Shown here piece after piece: positions 18,508-28,025 of a stretch of DNA of 64,000 nt. Each line of letters opens with the position of its first letter. Position 1 is the first letter of the stretch. A model generated the notes under the pieces. The model had not been told where the DNA came from. It did no database searches and saw only the letters and a list, made by a program, of their open reading frames with translations. Source of the DNA: Phaeobacter cretensis (GTDB lineage: Bacteria > Pseudomonadota > Alphaproteobacteria > Rhodobacterales > Rhodobacteraceae). The stretch is from positions 66,977-130,976 of the forward strand of contig NZ_JBKBEU010000003.1 of assembly GCF_047372505.1 (NCBI RefSeq), given 5' to 3'. The translations under genes were made by a program, and so were the position numbers.

Positions 18508-20400
18508 TCAGTCGAAATAGGTGCTGCCTGCCAGGCTATCCTTGTAGGCGGCAATCATCTGGCGACGCTCTGCAGCATTGACCCGGCCGGATTTCACTGC
18601 CCGTTCCACCCGTTTACGGAAGGTCTCAAGGCATTGCCGCGGGTCGTATTCTACATAGGACAAAACCTCGGCGATAGTGTCGGCTTCGGTCTCGTGCTCG
18701 ATGTCAAAGCCGCCTTCGCCGTCCAGTGATATTGTGACCACGTTGGCGTCACCAAAGAGGTTATGCAGGTCGCCCAGTGTTTCTTGGTAGGCGCCGACAA
18801 AGAACACGCCGATCAGATAGGGTTCACCCTCCCGTAGGTCGTGTACTGGCAGCGCGTGGGCGGTGCCGTCGGCCAGAATGAAGTGATCCACCTTGCCGTC
18901 ACTGTCGCAGGTGATATCGCTGAAGATCGCGTTGCGTTCAGGCGCTTCGTTCAGGCGCTGCAGCGGCATGATCGGATGCAGCTGGTCAATAGCCCAGACA
19001 TCCGGCAGCGACTGGAACAACGAGAAATTCCCCAGATAGTGGTCGGTAAAGGCCCCAAGCGCGCCAGCTGCTTCGGCCAGGCTTTCATCGGTGCGCGCTG
19101 CCGCTTTGAACAGGCCGGCCAGATATAGGAAGCCCTGCTCGGCACGCGATAGCTGCTCCAACCCGATCTGGCCACGGCGAAACAGTGCCCGCAGTTCATC
19201 CCGGTAGTAGATCGCATCGTTCAGCGCCTCCTGAAAGCGGGGGCCGCTGATGTAGCTTTCCACTGCCATCAGGTCGGAAACCAGATGGTTGTCATCCGGG
19301 TGCACATCCGGCTTTTGCGGCGCATCATACAGAGTGGCGCTCAGCACCTCGAAAATGAAGATCGAGGAATGTGCGACCACGAACCGGCCGCTTTCGGTAA
19401 CAATTGTGGGATGGCTTATGCCTGCCTCATCCAGCGCATAGCGGATGGTTTCAACGATGTTGGTGCAATATTCGTCGACAGTGTAATTGACCGAATTTTC
19501 ATCTGCGCGGCGTGCGCCAGTGTAGTCGACGCCCAGCCCGCCACCCAGATCCATATGCGTCAGCGGCGCACCCATGCGGGTCAGTTCTACAAAGAAGCGG
19601 CAAGCCTCGTCAGCGGCGCGGCGGATATCAAAGATGTTGGGCACCTGGCTGCCAAGGTGGCTGTGCTGCAAAACCAGACAATCAAGGAAACCGCTATCGC
19701 GTAGCCGTCCCATCAGCGTTACCAGATCGCGCGCGCCCAGACCAAAGGTGGAACGGTCTCCGGAGCTCTCGCTCCATTTGCCGGTAACCCGCTCTGTCAG
19801 CTTGACGCGCACGCCCAGGAGCGGACGGATATCGAGATCCTCTGCCACCCGGCGGACGATCTCGAATTCCTCCAGGGTTTCGATCACGATGACCGTGTTA
19901 TGGCCGAGTTTGCGCGACAGGATCGCCAGCCGGACGAATGCTTCATCCTTGGAGCCGTTGCAGATCAGCAGCGCGTCCTCTGGCAGGGGTTGCGACAGGG
20001 CAATCATCAGCTCCGGCTTGGAACCTGCCTCCAACCCGTAGTTGAATTGCTGGCCTGCGTTCATAAGGTGCCCGATCACCTCAGCCTGCTGGTTCACCTT
20101 GATTGGGAAAACGCCGCGGTACTGGCCCTTATAGCCTGCGGTATTAATCGCGCCATTGAAAGCATCATGCAGCTGCGTCAGGGATTGTTCCAGAAACTGC
20201 TGCACCCGCAGCACCACGGGTGCGGAGATTCCACGCGCTTCAATCGCTTCCATGACCTGTGGTAGGGGCGTGGGCTTGGCGTTCGGTGCCAGTGGCAGCC
20301 GCAGAGCGACTGCGCCGTCACGGGTCACCTCAAGCATGCCGCCGCTCCAAGCGTCGAGGCCATAAAGCCCTTCAAACGTCTCTGCTCCAACGTTGCTCAT
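18508..20400 (-). CDS. speA: Biosynthetic arginine decarboxylase
   Basis: SpeA converts arginine to agmatine. The protein of about 630 residues carries the PLP lysine in VFPIKVNQQ (Lys101 from the start at 20400), the phosphate-binding segment DLGGGLGVDY and the later conserved ADGTAHALPVHDL region of the SpeA family. The size matches the 630-660 residues usual for the biosynthetic enzyme. The start MSNVGAETFEGLYG is preferred because upstream codons show no similarity. It is the first gene of the polyamine cluster and is transcribed divergently from the ferric-siderophore importer. Confidence 0.93.
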   Translation of the reverse strand: MSNVGAETFEGLYGLDAWSGGMLEVTRDGAVALRLPLAPNAKPTPLPQVMEAIEARGISAPVVLRVQQFLEQSLTQLHDAFNGAINTAGYKGQYRGVFPIKVNQQAEVIGHLMNAGQQFNYGLEAGSKPELMIALSQPLPEDALLICNGSKDEAFVRLAILSRKLGHNTVIVIETLEEFEIVRRVAEDLDIRPLLGVRVKLTERVTGKWSESSGDRSTFGLGARDLVTLMGRLRDSGFLDCLVLQHSHLGSQVPNIFDIRRAADEACRFFVELTRMGAPLTHMDLGGGLGVDYTGARRADENSVNYTVDEYCTNIVETIRYALDEAGISHPTIVTESGRFVVAHSSIFIFEVLSATLYDAPQKPDVHPDDNHLVSDLMAVESYISGPRFQEALNDAIYYRDELRALFRRGQIGLEQLSRAEQGFLYLAGLFKAAARTDESLAEAAGALGAFTDHYLGNFSLFQSLPDVWAIDQLHPIMPLQRLNEAPERNAIFSDITCDSDGKVDHFILADGTAHALPVHDLREGEPYLIGVFFVGAYQETLGDLHNLFGDANVVTISLDGEGGFDIEHETEADTIAEVLSYVEYDPRQCLETFRKRVERAVKSGRVNAAERRQMIAAYKDSLAGSTYFD

Positions 20401-20764
20401 CGGCTGCGTGCCCTTGCCGGGCATTTCGGGAAATCTGAGGGAGAGAGATAGTGCGGCATCGCGAGGCCTTTCTGTCCAGAGTTGCGGGGCTGGGAAGTGC
20501 AAAGCTGACGGAGCGTAAAGACGCCTTGTCAGTTGCGTGACCGTGCGGTGGCCGCTTCCTACAATCGGTGGTCGTTTGCATCAAGAGTTTTTCTGCGGGT
20601 CGTGCGGTGATTTGCCTGCTTTCCCACAGCAGTTGCAGCTTCTGTCAGTCATTCCGCTAACAAAATGGCGGTTCTGGACTTTTGCAATCGGGGTCGGTAA
20701 GCGTCCCTTGATTTTGAGCAAGCCTTCTACGCCAGCCAAATTCTATCTCTGTAAAGGACAGGAA
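20401..20764. promoter_or_regulatory. Divergent promoter region between speA and the siderophore importer
   Basis: This 364-bp stretch separates the outward-facing speA and substrate-binding-protein genes and so must contain both promoters. An AAAGGACAGGAA ribosome-binding stretch lies directly before the ATG at 20765. I could not recognise a specific iron-responsive operator. Shared regulation of spermidine synthesis and siderophore uptake from here is plausible. Confidence 0.5.
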
Positions 20765-21676
20765 ATGGCGTATTTGAAGGTATTGCAGGGGGCCGCGTCG
20801 GCCTTTTTGGCTTTGGCCGGGGCTGTAGCGGCTGAGACAGTGATTGTTGAAACTGCACGAGGCAGCGTTGAGCTGTCCGAGCTTCCGCAGAAAATCGTGG
20901 TCTTGGACATCGCTGCAGTGGACACGATCGACGCGCTTGGCGCGCCGATCGCCGGAGTGCCCGCGAATATCTACGTTAGCTATTTGGACGACCTGCAGGA
21001 TAAGGCGACTAGGGCCGGAACCCTGTTCGAGCCTGACTACGAAGCGATTGCCATACTCGCGCCAGATCTGATCGTGGCGGGCGGGCGTTCCTCCACTCAG
21101 GTGGAGCCGCTATCGGAAATTGCTCCGACCATCGACATGACGATCTGGGGTACGGATCTGGTGGAGCAGGCGCTGGCGCGGCTTCATGGGTATGGCAAGA
21201 TTCTGGGGCGCGAGGCGCAGGCCGCAGAGCTTGCGACTGCGTTTGAGGCCAAGCTGTCCGGAACAAGATCCGCCGTGGCGGGGCGCGGTGATGCGCTTAT
21301 CGTGATGACCAATGGGCCTCGGGTCTCGGCCTATGGGGCGCAGTCGCGGTTTGGCTGGTTGCATCAGGCGCTGGGGCTACCAGAGGCGGTACCGGATTTG
21401 GATGCGCAAACCCATGGTGAGGTGGTGTCGTTTGAATTCATCGCTGCTGCCGATCCCGATTGGCTGATCGTGGTGGACCGGGCGCTGGCGCTGGGGCAAA
21501 GCAACCAGGCGGCCGAGGTCACGCTGGACAACGCACTGGTTGCCGGTACCAAGGCTTGGCAGCAGGGGCAGGTGATCTATCTTAACCCGGCCAACATCTA
21601 TGTTGCGGGTGGTGGCATTCAATCGATGACCGCCACGCTGCAAGAAATCCAGGCGGGGTTCGCGCCGGGTGGCTGA
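20765..21676 (+). CDS. Ferric-siderophore ABC transporter substrate-binding protein (FatB-type)
   Basis: This periplasmic binding protein of about 303 residues has an N-terminal signal peptide (hydrophobic residues 5-22, likely cleavage after AVAA). No lipobox cysteine is present. It has the class III (helical backbone) FecB/FatB fold, with VVLDIAAVDTIDALG and YEAIAILAPDLIVAGGRSS in the usual places. It resembles the FatB/YclQ/CeuE group, several of which bind petrobactin or other catecholates. A strong AAAGGACAGGAA ribosome-binding site fixes the start. It overlaps the downstream permease gene by 8 bp. Confidence 0.88.
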   Translation: MAYLKVLQGAASAFLALAGAVAAETVIVETARGSVELSELPQKIVVLDIAAVDTIDALGAPIAGVPANIYVSYLDDLQDKATRAGTLFEPDYEAIAILAPDLIVAGGRSSTQVEPLSEIAPTIDMTIWGTDLVEQALARLHGYGKILGREAQAAELATAFEAKLSGTRSAVAGRGDALIVMTNGPRVSAYGAQSRFGWLHQALGLPEAVPDLDAQTHGEVVSFEFIAAADPDWLIVVDRALALGQSNQAAEVTLDNALVAGTKAWQQGQVIYLNPANIYVAGGGIQSMTATLQEIQAGFAPGG

Positions 21677-22655
21677 TCACGCGGTCACTGGGTCTCGCCC
21701 GTTACGCAGGTGGCTATTGCCCGCAGCAGGTTCTGTAGGCTTGTTGGCGCTAGCTAGCCTGTTTGTGGGGGCCGGTCCTCTGTCGGTCACTGCGCTGGTG
21801 CATGATCCTCAGGCGTTGCAGGTGCTGATCATCAGCCGTATCCCGCGCACGGTGGCGGTGCTGCTGACCGGTGCCGGGCTGGCAGTGGCCGGGGTAATCA
21901 TGCAGCTGTTGGTGCGCAATAAATTCGTCGAGCCGGGTACTACTGGCACCAACGAGGCGGCGATGCTGGGGCTCTTGGCGGTGACGCTACTTGCACCCGG
22001 CGCGTCGATCCTGGCCAAGATGCTGGGGGCCGCCGCCGCCGCACTGGTGGGCACAGGCATCTTTATGTTGTTGGCGCGGCGTATCCCCCCGCAACGGGTG
22101 CTGCTGATCCCGTTGGCCGGGCTGGTTTACGGCGGTCTTTTGATGGCCGCGGCTACTTTTGTTGCTATTGAAGCAGGCCTCTTGCAATACCTTGGCGTCT
22201 GGATGAGCGGCGAGTTCTCCGGAATTCTGGCGGGCCGTTATGAGCTGTTGTGGCTGGCTGGTGGGCTCGCACTGCTGAGCTATTTTGCTGCTGATCAGTT
22301 CACCATTGCTGGTTTGGGGCGGGATGTCAGCCTGAACCTCGGCCTGCGCTACGGACAGGTTCTGGGGTTTGGCATTGTCACCGTGTCGCTGGTGTCATCG
22401 CTGGTGATAGTGACCGTGGGCATGCTGCCTTTTGTCGGGCTGGTCGTCCCCAATCTGGTGTCCCGTCTTATGGGTGACAATCTTCGTGAAAGTCTGCCGG
22501 TGGTTGCTGCTGTCGGGGGCGGGTTACTGCTCCTATGCGATATTTTGGGGCGGCTGCTGCGCTATCCTTATGAGATCCCGGCGGGCACGGTGTTTGGTAT
22601 CTTCGGAGCGCTGGTATTCTTATATTTTCTGTTGGGGAGGCGGGCCGGTGGCTGA
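21669..22655 (+). CDS. Ferric-siderophore ABC transporter permease (FatD-type)
   Basis: This is a FecCD-family permease of 328 residues with about nine hydrophobic segments. Conserved signatures are ISRIPRTVAVLLTGAGLAVAGVIMQ near residue 55 and GMLPFVGLVVPNLVSRLMGDN near residue 250, the latter being the contact loop for the ATPase. It starts at a GTG (21669) that overlaps the substrate-binding-protein gene, as expected in a tightly coupled operon. With the next permease it forms a heterodimeric inner-membrane channel. Confidence 0.88.
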   Translation: MADHAVTGSRPLRRWLLPAAGSVGLLALASLFVGAGPLSVTALVHDPQALQVLIISRIPRTVAVLLTGAGLAVAGVIMQLLVRNKFVEPGTTGTNEAAMLGLLAVTLLAPGASILAKMLGAAAAALVGTGIFMLLARRIPPQRVLLIPLAGLVYGGLLMAAATFVAIEAGLLQYLGVWMSGEFSGILAGRYELLWLAGGLALLSYFAADQFTIAGLGRDVSLNLGLRYGQVLGFGIVTVSLVSSLVIVTVGMLPFVGLVVPNLVSRLMGDNLRESLPVVAAVGGGLLLLCDILGRLLRYPYEIPAGTVFGIFGALVFLYFLLGRRAGG

Positions 22656-23592
22656 CCGGAGATTGATCGCCCTAGGTGGGCTGCTGGCGGCGGCGGTAGC
22701 GTTGTTCCTCTTCTGGGGCCTGCGGGGGCCAACCGCCTATATTCTGGAACTGCGGCTGGTCAAGCTAACGGCGCTACTCGCGGTAGGCGCTGCTGCCGGA
22801 GTCGCAACAGTTCTGTTCCAGACCATCAGCCAGAACCGCATCCTGACACCGTCGATCATGGGGTTTGATGCGCTATTCCTGCTGCTGCAAACCGGGCTGG
22901 TGGCAGGGGTCGGCGCTGCCGGTGCTAGCCGCATCAACGGCCTGCCCGGTTTTATGCTGGAAACTGCCGTGATGCTGGCGGCGGCACTGCTGCTGTTCAC
23001 CACACTACTCGGGCGAACCCGCCATGACATCCAGTTGATGGTGTTGGCGGGGGTGGTGCTCGGGTTGATGTTCCGCACTCTTACCGCTTTCATCCAGCGA
23101 CTGATGGATCCGTCGGAGTTCTCCATGGTCGAGGCGCGGATGTTTGCCCAGTTCAGCGGTATTGACCGTAGTGCGCTGGTGGCGGGGCTGGGTCTGCTGG
23201 CGCTTGCAGGCGTTTGGTTGGTGCGTAATCACCGGGTTCTTGATGTGGCCGCCCTGGGTCAGGCTCCGGCTCGGAGTTTGGGGGTTGCTTACGAAGGACT
23301 GCAGCTGCGGCTGCTGTGCCTAATTGCAGCGCTGGTCTCAGTTTCTACCGCACTGGTTGGGCCACTGGCCTTTCTGGGATTGTTGGTTGCCAGCCTGGCC
23401 CATAGCCTGATGAGGACCCACCGTCATGCGCTTTTGCTGCCTGCGTCGGCACTGATTGGCGCCCTTATCCTGGTGGCCGGTCAGACCGTATTTGAGCGTC
23501 TGCTGCAGCTGCAATCCACATTGTCGGTTGTCATCGAATTCTGCGGCGGCATGCTGTTTCTGTTCCTACTGGTGAAAGGCAAAATCCGGTGA
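22648..23592 (+). CDS. Ferric-siderophore ABC transporter permease (FatC-type)
   Basis: This second FecCD-family permease, about 314 residues, starts at a GTG at 22648 that overlaps the previous gene by 8 bp. It contains the family segments LRLVKLTALLAVGAAAGVA and, near the C-terminus, LVGPLAFLGLLVASLAHSLM, the usual ATPase-coupling loop. The longer open frame that starts at 22432 lies in the previous permease gene and is not used. It partners the FatD-type permease. Confidence 0.87.
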   Translation: MADRRLIALGGLLAAAVALFLFWGLRGPTAYILELRLVKLTALLAVGAAAGVATVLFQTISQNRILTPSIMGFDALFLLLQTGLVAGVGAAGASRINGLPGFMLETAVMLAAALLLFTTLLGRTRHDIQLMVLAGVVLGLMFRTLTAFIQRLMDPSEFSMVEARMFAQFSGIDRSALVAGLGLLALAGVWLVRNHRVLDVAALGQAPARSLGVAYEGLQLRLLCLIAALVSVSTALVGPLAFLGLLVASLAHSLMRTHRHALLLPASALIGALILVAGQTVFERLLQLQSTLSVVIEFCGGMLFLFLLVKGKIR

Positions 23593-24347
23593 TCGAAATC
23601 TCAGGCCTCAGCTATGGTCCCGCGCTACAGCCCATCCTTCATGGTATTGATGCCACACTTCCGCCGGGGCGGATTACCGCATTGATCGGCCCCAACGGTG
23701 CCGGCAAGTCGACGCTGTTGAAATTGATTGCGCGCCAGCTGGCAGCCGGCAGCGGGAGTATCCGGCTGGATGGGTTGGATCTGGCGCAGGCTAACCCTGC
23801 GCAGCTTGCGCGCTGCATGGCTGTGGTTGCGCAGCATCTGGACGTCGCCAGCCGGGTCCGTGTCCGCGAGCTGATTGGCTTTGGTCGCTGGCCGCACAGC
23901 CAGGGGCGGTTGGGCCCAGAGGATCATGCTGCTGTGGAGAATGCCGTGGTGCTGTTTGGCCTTGATGGGTTGGAGCAGAGGTTCCTGGATGAACTGTCCG
24001 GCGGCCAGAGGCAGCGGGCTTTTATCGCAATGGCTTATGCTCAGGATACGGATTGGCTGCTGTTGGATGAACCGCTGAATAATCTGGACCTGCATCACGC
24101 ACGCAATCTAATGGCACAGCTGCGCCATTTGGCCGAGACGCAGGACAAGGGTATCGTGATCGTGGTGCATGATTTGAACTATGCGATCAGCTGGTCTGAT
24201 CACGTGGTGGCACTGCAGGACGGTCAAGTTGCCTTTCAGGGCCCGGTTGCAGAGGCCGCGACCGCAGAACGGTTGTCCGCGTTGTATCAAACACCGGTGG
24301 CGATCACTCATCTGGGCGGTAAGCCATTTGTGCAATACCACCGCTAG
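23589..24347 (+). CDS. Ferric-siderophore ABC transporter ATP-binding protein (FatE-type)
   Basis: This is a 252-residue ABC ATPase of the FepC/FatE class. It has Walker A GPNGAGKSTLL, the Q-loop region VAQHLDVAS, the signature ELSGGQRQRAFIA, Walker B WLLLDEPLNNLD and the switch His in VVHDLNYAI. It starts at a GTG overlapping the upstream stop by 4 bp (GTGA). It completes the four-gene importer that would return the ferric siderophore to the cytoplasm. Confidence 0.9.
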   Translation: MIEISGLSYGPALQPILHGIDATLPPGRITALIGPNGAGKSTLLKLIARQLAAGSGSIRLDGLDLAQANPAQLARCMAVVAQHLDVASRVRVRELIGFGRWPHSQGRLGPEDHAAVENAVVLFGLDGLEQRFLDELSGGQRQRAFIAMAYAQDTDWLLLDEPLNNLDLHHARNLMAQLRHLAETQDKGIVIVVHDLNYAISWSDHVVALQDGQVAFQGPVAEAATAERLSALYQTPVAITHLGGKPFVQYHR

Positions 24348-24387
24348 GCAGCATTAGCAGTATACGTATTGGTATTGAGGTGTCGTC

Positions 24388-24615
24388 TTGCCGTGTGGCG
24401 ACGAATTATTTTGGGTTCATTTTGTTTTTTGGCCAATGGCGGTTTTGCTCACTGTGGTGGTTGCCCGGCATAGCCGATTTGGGTTGAAGGACGCCCTGAT
24501 AGCTGCCGCTGGCATGAGAACGTTTGACCGAACGCCAATGATAAATACTCTGTTTGTTCTGACCATCTTGCCGCCAGTGGGACTGGCGGTTTGGATTATT
24601 CAATCCTGTCCGACT
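24388..24615 (+). pseudogene. 5' part of a small membrane protein cut by an IS6-family end
   Basis: An open frame of about 76 codons encodes two hydrophobic segments (FWPMAVLLTVVVARH and FVLTILPPVGLAVWIIQS). It runs directly into the left end of the IS6-family element at about 24616, so it has lost its natural 3' end. The family is not recognised. A hairpin with 8-bp arms (ccgccagt 24571-24578, actggcgg 24582-24589) lies inside it and could terminate transcription from the importer operon. Whether this was ever a gene is uncertain. Confidence 0.35.
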
Positions 24616-24780
24616 GGGACTGTTGCATTAATCGGGCTATTTGGCCACGTTCATGCTTTTGAGGTTTTGCACGCCCCTAGATCACCATTCAAGCATCATC
24701 GTTTTCCGCGAGAGATCATCCTTTGTGTTGTGCGGTGGTATCTACGTTTCCCGCTGTCTTATCAGGACGTTGTCGACTTG
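24616..24780 (+). mobile_element. IS6-family element, left end and 5' part of transposase
   Basis: The sequence GGGACTGTTGCA at 24616 resembles the IS6-family terminal repeat (GGCACTGTTGCA). Downstream, the plus strand encodes SPFKHHRFPREIILCVVRWY and then PLSYQDVVDL, the N-terminus of an IS6 transposase. The expected start MLLRFCTP lies in a different frame, so the gene appears frameshifted near its 5' end. It stops at 24780, where the Tn3-family block begins, and resumes at 61287 as LGERGITVDRSTAYRWVQKF. Confidence 0.85.
24776..24780. repeat. Target-site duplication ACTTG, left copy
   Basis: ACTTG directly precedes the left terminal repeat of the Tn3-family element. The same 5 bp directly follow the right terminal repeat of the third copy at 61282-61286. 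Five bp is the usual duplication of the Tn3 family. Confidence 0.85.
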
Positions 24781-24817
24781 GGGTTCGTCCCAACAAAGGT
24801 ACGAAACGCGACATAGG
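24781..24817 (+). repeat. Tn3-family terminal inverted repeat, left
   Basis: It starts GGGTTCGTCCCAACAAAGG and lies 67 bp beyond the tnpA stop codon. It pairs with 28603-28639. Confidence 0.9.
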
Positions 24818-24884
24818 AATTGCGGCATAGCGTTGAGCCAGCTTGCTTTTCTTTGGTTTTGCGTGTCTCGTTTTCATGTCCTTT

Positions 24885-27800
24885 CTACGCCGCCTTTTTC
24901 GGGGGCAAGACACCGAGGGTATCGCGGAGTTTTTCTTCGGAGAAGTCGTATTCGCCGAGCATATTGATATGTGCCCATGACATTGGCGAGTGGGCTGCGA
25001 TCAGACCCAGCAGGTTTTCCCGCGTCTCCGCATTCGGTGTCTTTTCGACCTGTCTTGCGAGATAGAGGTAGTTCCAGCAGATGATGGCATTCCGGATCAA
25101 CCGGTTGCAGGCCTCTGCGATCTCCTGCTCTTCCTTTTCGGTCTGAGTGTATTCGCGCGGGTTTCCGACAGCAACGGCGCGGGTGAAGCGGTTGGCAAGC
25201 TCGACCTTATTGAGCTGCTTCTCAATGGCTTGCCGGAGCGCGAGATCGTCGATGTAGCGCAGTATGAAGAGGGATTTGATGATCTGCCCAAAGGCTTTGA
25301 GGGTCTGATACAGAGCGTGTTGTCTGGAATAGGAATTCAGCCGCCGGAAGATGTCGGAGGCGGTATTTTCCTTGAGCTTGATGGTGGCCACGAGGCGCAG
25401 CAAATCATCCCAGTTGTCACGGATCACGGCCTCGTTGATGGTCTTGTCGGGATGGATAACCCAACTGGGATCGGCCTGTTGTTTCGGCTTGAATATATGC
25501 AGGGTCTGTTTGCCAATCCCATTGATACGGGGGGCAAAGGAAAACCCCAATAGATGGGTCAGACCGAAGACGGCTTCTGTGTACCCATGGGTGTCCGTGG
25601 AATGGATGTCGCTTTTCACGACGTCGTTGTGCATGAGCCCGTCGATCACATAAGCGCTTTCCCGGTCAGCGGCGCTAATCATCAGGGAATGCCACAGAAA
25701 GTTGCGTTCATCGACGAAGGTATAGGCGCTGACACCCTGACCCTGCCCGAAGTATTTGAATGAGCGGCTGGCATGCAGACTGTCCCCGCGCACCTCGAAC
25801 TTCTGGCCGTCGCTTGCGGTGTGGAGCTGATCCGGGGTCTGACGGTAGAGATTGGGTAATTCCATGCCATCCATGGCCCTGACCACGGCATCATTCGCTG
25901 CTCGGATGTTTTCCAGCGAGAAGCGCCAGTTTACGGTGTGATCCAGTTCGCTTTCGGTAACGCTGGACGATATCCGCGCCATTTTCCTCACACCGATCCC
26001 ACAGCCCAATCCCATGATCCCGGCCAGCAGCGCGGGGTGTGATGTGGCCTGCCGCACATGAGTCTGCTGCCAATGTTCGAATGACCGCAGCATGTTGCAA
26101 TGATTGTTGACGGTCTCCAGCACCTGAGCGAGGGCCACGTCGTGTCGTTGGGGGAAAAGATCGCCCAATGGTTCGGTATCGCGGGCATCAAGCGCCGGGG
26201 TGGCAATGTGGAATGTGCCATCCTTGCGCAACTTGAGATGGGGATTGCTCGCCGCGCGATCATTGGTCGTTCTGTACTGGGCCGTGAGAGCCGCATTCAG
26301 CCTCGCCAGAGCGGGGTCAGGATCAGCAAATTCCGTCAGACCAGCACGTTCCAGCAGCCGGGCTTTTTCCCGCTGCCAACGCATCTTGTCGATCAGGTAG
26401 GCATCCATGGGCCGGTATTTGTAAGATCGTTCGACATTTAGATCACCGGACTTGATGGCCGTGGTGACCGCCTGAAACAGGAACACCTTGTAGAGCGACA
26501 CCCGGAAACTGCCATCATCTCTGACAAGCGCGGTCCGCTGTCCAGCATCGAGGAAGCCCACCGGCGCGTGGCTGGCAGACAACGCCCCATCGTTTCTGAA
26601 GTGATCAATTGCCTCCAGAAGGGCAATCGCCCGTTTATTTGGCATAAAACTGAGCGCACGTAGCAGGGGGCTGAGGCGATTTTGCAGCTTCACTGATCTG
26701 GCTTCCAGAATATCATGCCAACCGGCTTCACTGGCCGTTGCCGCCAGATCGTTCTTTAGTTGGTCAAAGTCGTCTGTATTGCTCTGATTGAGAAGGGTCT
26801 GTGTCGCCGTGACCTTTTGCGCATCTGACAGGTTGGCTGCGGCCATGACGCCACGGATATCACGCAGGACACCGAAAACGGATGTTTCCAGACCCTCGAC
26901 GACAATGCCGATCTGCCGCTGCTGATCTTTGCGTTCCTGCACCAGTGTTTCCTGATAGTCCCGTGCCGCCGCAGACTTGAATGACGCCATGACGTTGAGC
27001 CAGAGATCGATCATGTTGTCCTGACAGCGATAGAATTGATGAGCGACAAAGGCGGCTGCATGAATGTGGCGGTCGTTACGCTCCCGGCGTTGCATCTGGA
27101 AGATTTCCGATCTCAGGACGCTGCCTGCAAAATACCGGATGCCTGCAGTGCCAAGATCAAGCTTTGAAAGCACGGCGTCCAGTTGAACATGCAACTTTGA
27201 CAAGATCTCGAAATCGGCCACGGCCTCCTTGATCCGTGAAGGGCTGGTCGATTGCGAAAGCTTCTTCAGAAGGGTCAGACGATATCGGTTCTGATCCTCT
27301 GGAGCTGAGAACAGATCATCCAACAAGTGCCGCGCTTCGGCGGGCAGCTGACTATCCATCAAGGCAATCAGCTCCGCCTTACGGTCGTGCAGACCAGTAC
27401 GGATCAGATCATTCAGCCGATAAGAAGATGGCACCTGCACGCGGTGCTGGATCAGGAAGTCCAGGCAGCGGTCGAAGATCAGACGCGGCTTGAGATGCAT
27501 GCGCGCCATCGTGGCTATCTCAATGGCCAAGGCATCGCTCGCCGTTTCATCAAAGGGCGTGAACCCGTGGAAATCCAGAATGATCTTCTGATGCCGTTGC
27601 CGCGTGCGATCCGGGTACTGAATAGTTGATGGCAATGGATAACCAAGCTGGCTTGCCACATAGGCAAGATCGCGTTCCCGAAAATCCATGGGCGCAAAGA
27701 GCCGCCGCGTCGCACAAAAATATCCGCAACTCACCAAAAAACCGATCTGATGATCAGTATTGCGCATGCTCGCTGCAGTCGTCAGCAGAGACTTGGGAAA

Positions 27801-27893
27801 ATCGAAGAGCTTCTTCCGGTCGCGATGATCAAATACAGGCGGCTTGTCGAACGCCTGCTGTTCGTTGGCTGTGAGGATGCGCATGCGTGCCAT
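24885..27893 (-). CDS. tnpA: Tn3-family transposase
   Basis: TnpA is a DDE transposase of about 1,002 residues that acts on the 37-bp ends for replicative transposition. The start MARMRILTANEQQAFDKPP (27893) matches the usual Tn3 N-terminus (a DUF4158-type domain). The C-terminal Tn3 domain contains segments such as RFTRAVAVGNPREYTQTEKEE, NAIICWNYLYL, SPMSWAHINMLGEYDF and IHSTDTHGYTEAVFGL, the last carrying a catalytic Asp. The length agrees with the family. The frame is uninterrupted, so this copy is probably active and could act in trans on the two derivatives. Confidence 0.95.
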   Translation of the reverse strand: MARMRILTANEQQAFDKPPVFDHRDRKKLFDFPKSLLTTAASMRNTDHQIGFLVSCGYFCATRRLFAPMDFRERDLAYVASQLGYPLPSTIQYPDRTRQRHQKIILDFHGFTPFDETASDALAIEIATMARMHLKPRLIFDRCLDFLIQHRVQVPSSYRLNDLIRTGLHDRKAELIALMDSQLPAEARHLLDDLFSAPEDQNRYRLTLLKKLSQSTSPSRIKEAVADFEILSKLHVQLDAVLSKLDLGTAGIRYFAGSVLRSEIFQMQRRERNDRHIHAAAFVAHQFYRCQDNMIDLWLNVMASFKSAAARDYQETLVQERKDQQRQIGIVVEGLETSVFGVLRDIRGVMAAANLSDAQKVTATQTLLNQSNTDDFDQLKNDLAATASEAGWHDILEARSVKLQNRLSPLLRALSFMPNKRAIALLEAIDHFRNDGALSASHAPVGFLDAGQRTALVRDDGSFRVSLYKVFLFQAVTTAIKSGDLNVERSYKYRPMDAYLIDKMRWQREKARLLERAGLTEFADPDPALARLNAALTAQYRTTNDRAASNPHLKLRKDGTFHIATPALDARDTEPLGDLFPQRHDVALAQVLETVNNHCNMLRSFEHWQQTHVRQATSHPALLAGIMGLGCGIGVRKMARISSSVTESELDHTVNWRFSLENIRAANDAVVRAMDGMELPNLYRQTPDQLHTASDGQKFEVRGDSLHASRSFKYFGQGQGVSAYTFVDERNFLWHSLMISAADRESAYVIDGLMHNDVVKSDIHSTDTHGYTEAVFGLTHLLGFSFAPRINGIGKQTLHIFKPKQQADPSWVIHPDKTINEAVIRDNWDDLLRLVATIKLKENTASDIFRRLNSYSRQHALYQTLKAFGQIIKSLFILRYIDDLALRQAIEKQLNKVELANRFTRAVAVGNPREYTQTEKEEQEIAEACNRLIRNAIICWNYLYLARQVEKTPNAETRENLLGLIAAHSPMSWAHINMLGEYDFSEEKLRDTLGVLPPKKAA

Positions 27894-28025
27894 GACTGCT
27901 CTTGTGTCAGAGGTAACCGAAAGGTTCGATTGCGGACAGGGTTCCAAAACCTGTCCGTAAATTAACTTGCAATAATATAGGACACAGGTAGAGTTCCGTA
28001 CAACCATTTCGTAACAAATCCACCC
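27894..28025. promoter_or_regulatory. Probable res site and divergent tnpA/tnpR promoters
   Basis: The 132 bp between the divergent genes contain pairs of TGTC/GACA half-sites typical of resolvase subsites: one from about 27905 to 27938 (TGTCAG...CGGACA) and one from about 27952 to 27984 (TGTCC...GGACA). An inverted repeat CGGACAGG/CCTGTCCG (27933-27940, 27950-27957) lies between them. The resolvase would resolve cointegrates here and repress both genes. The derivatives lack this region. Confidence 0.6.
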
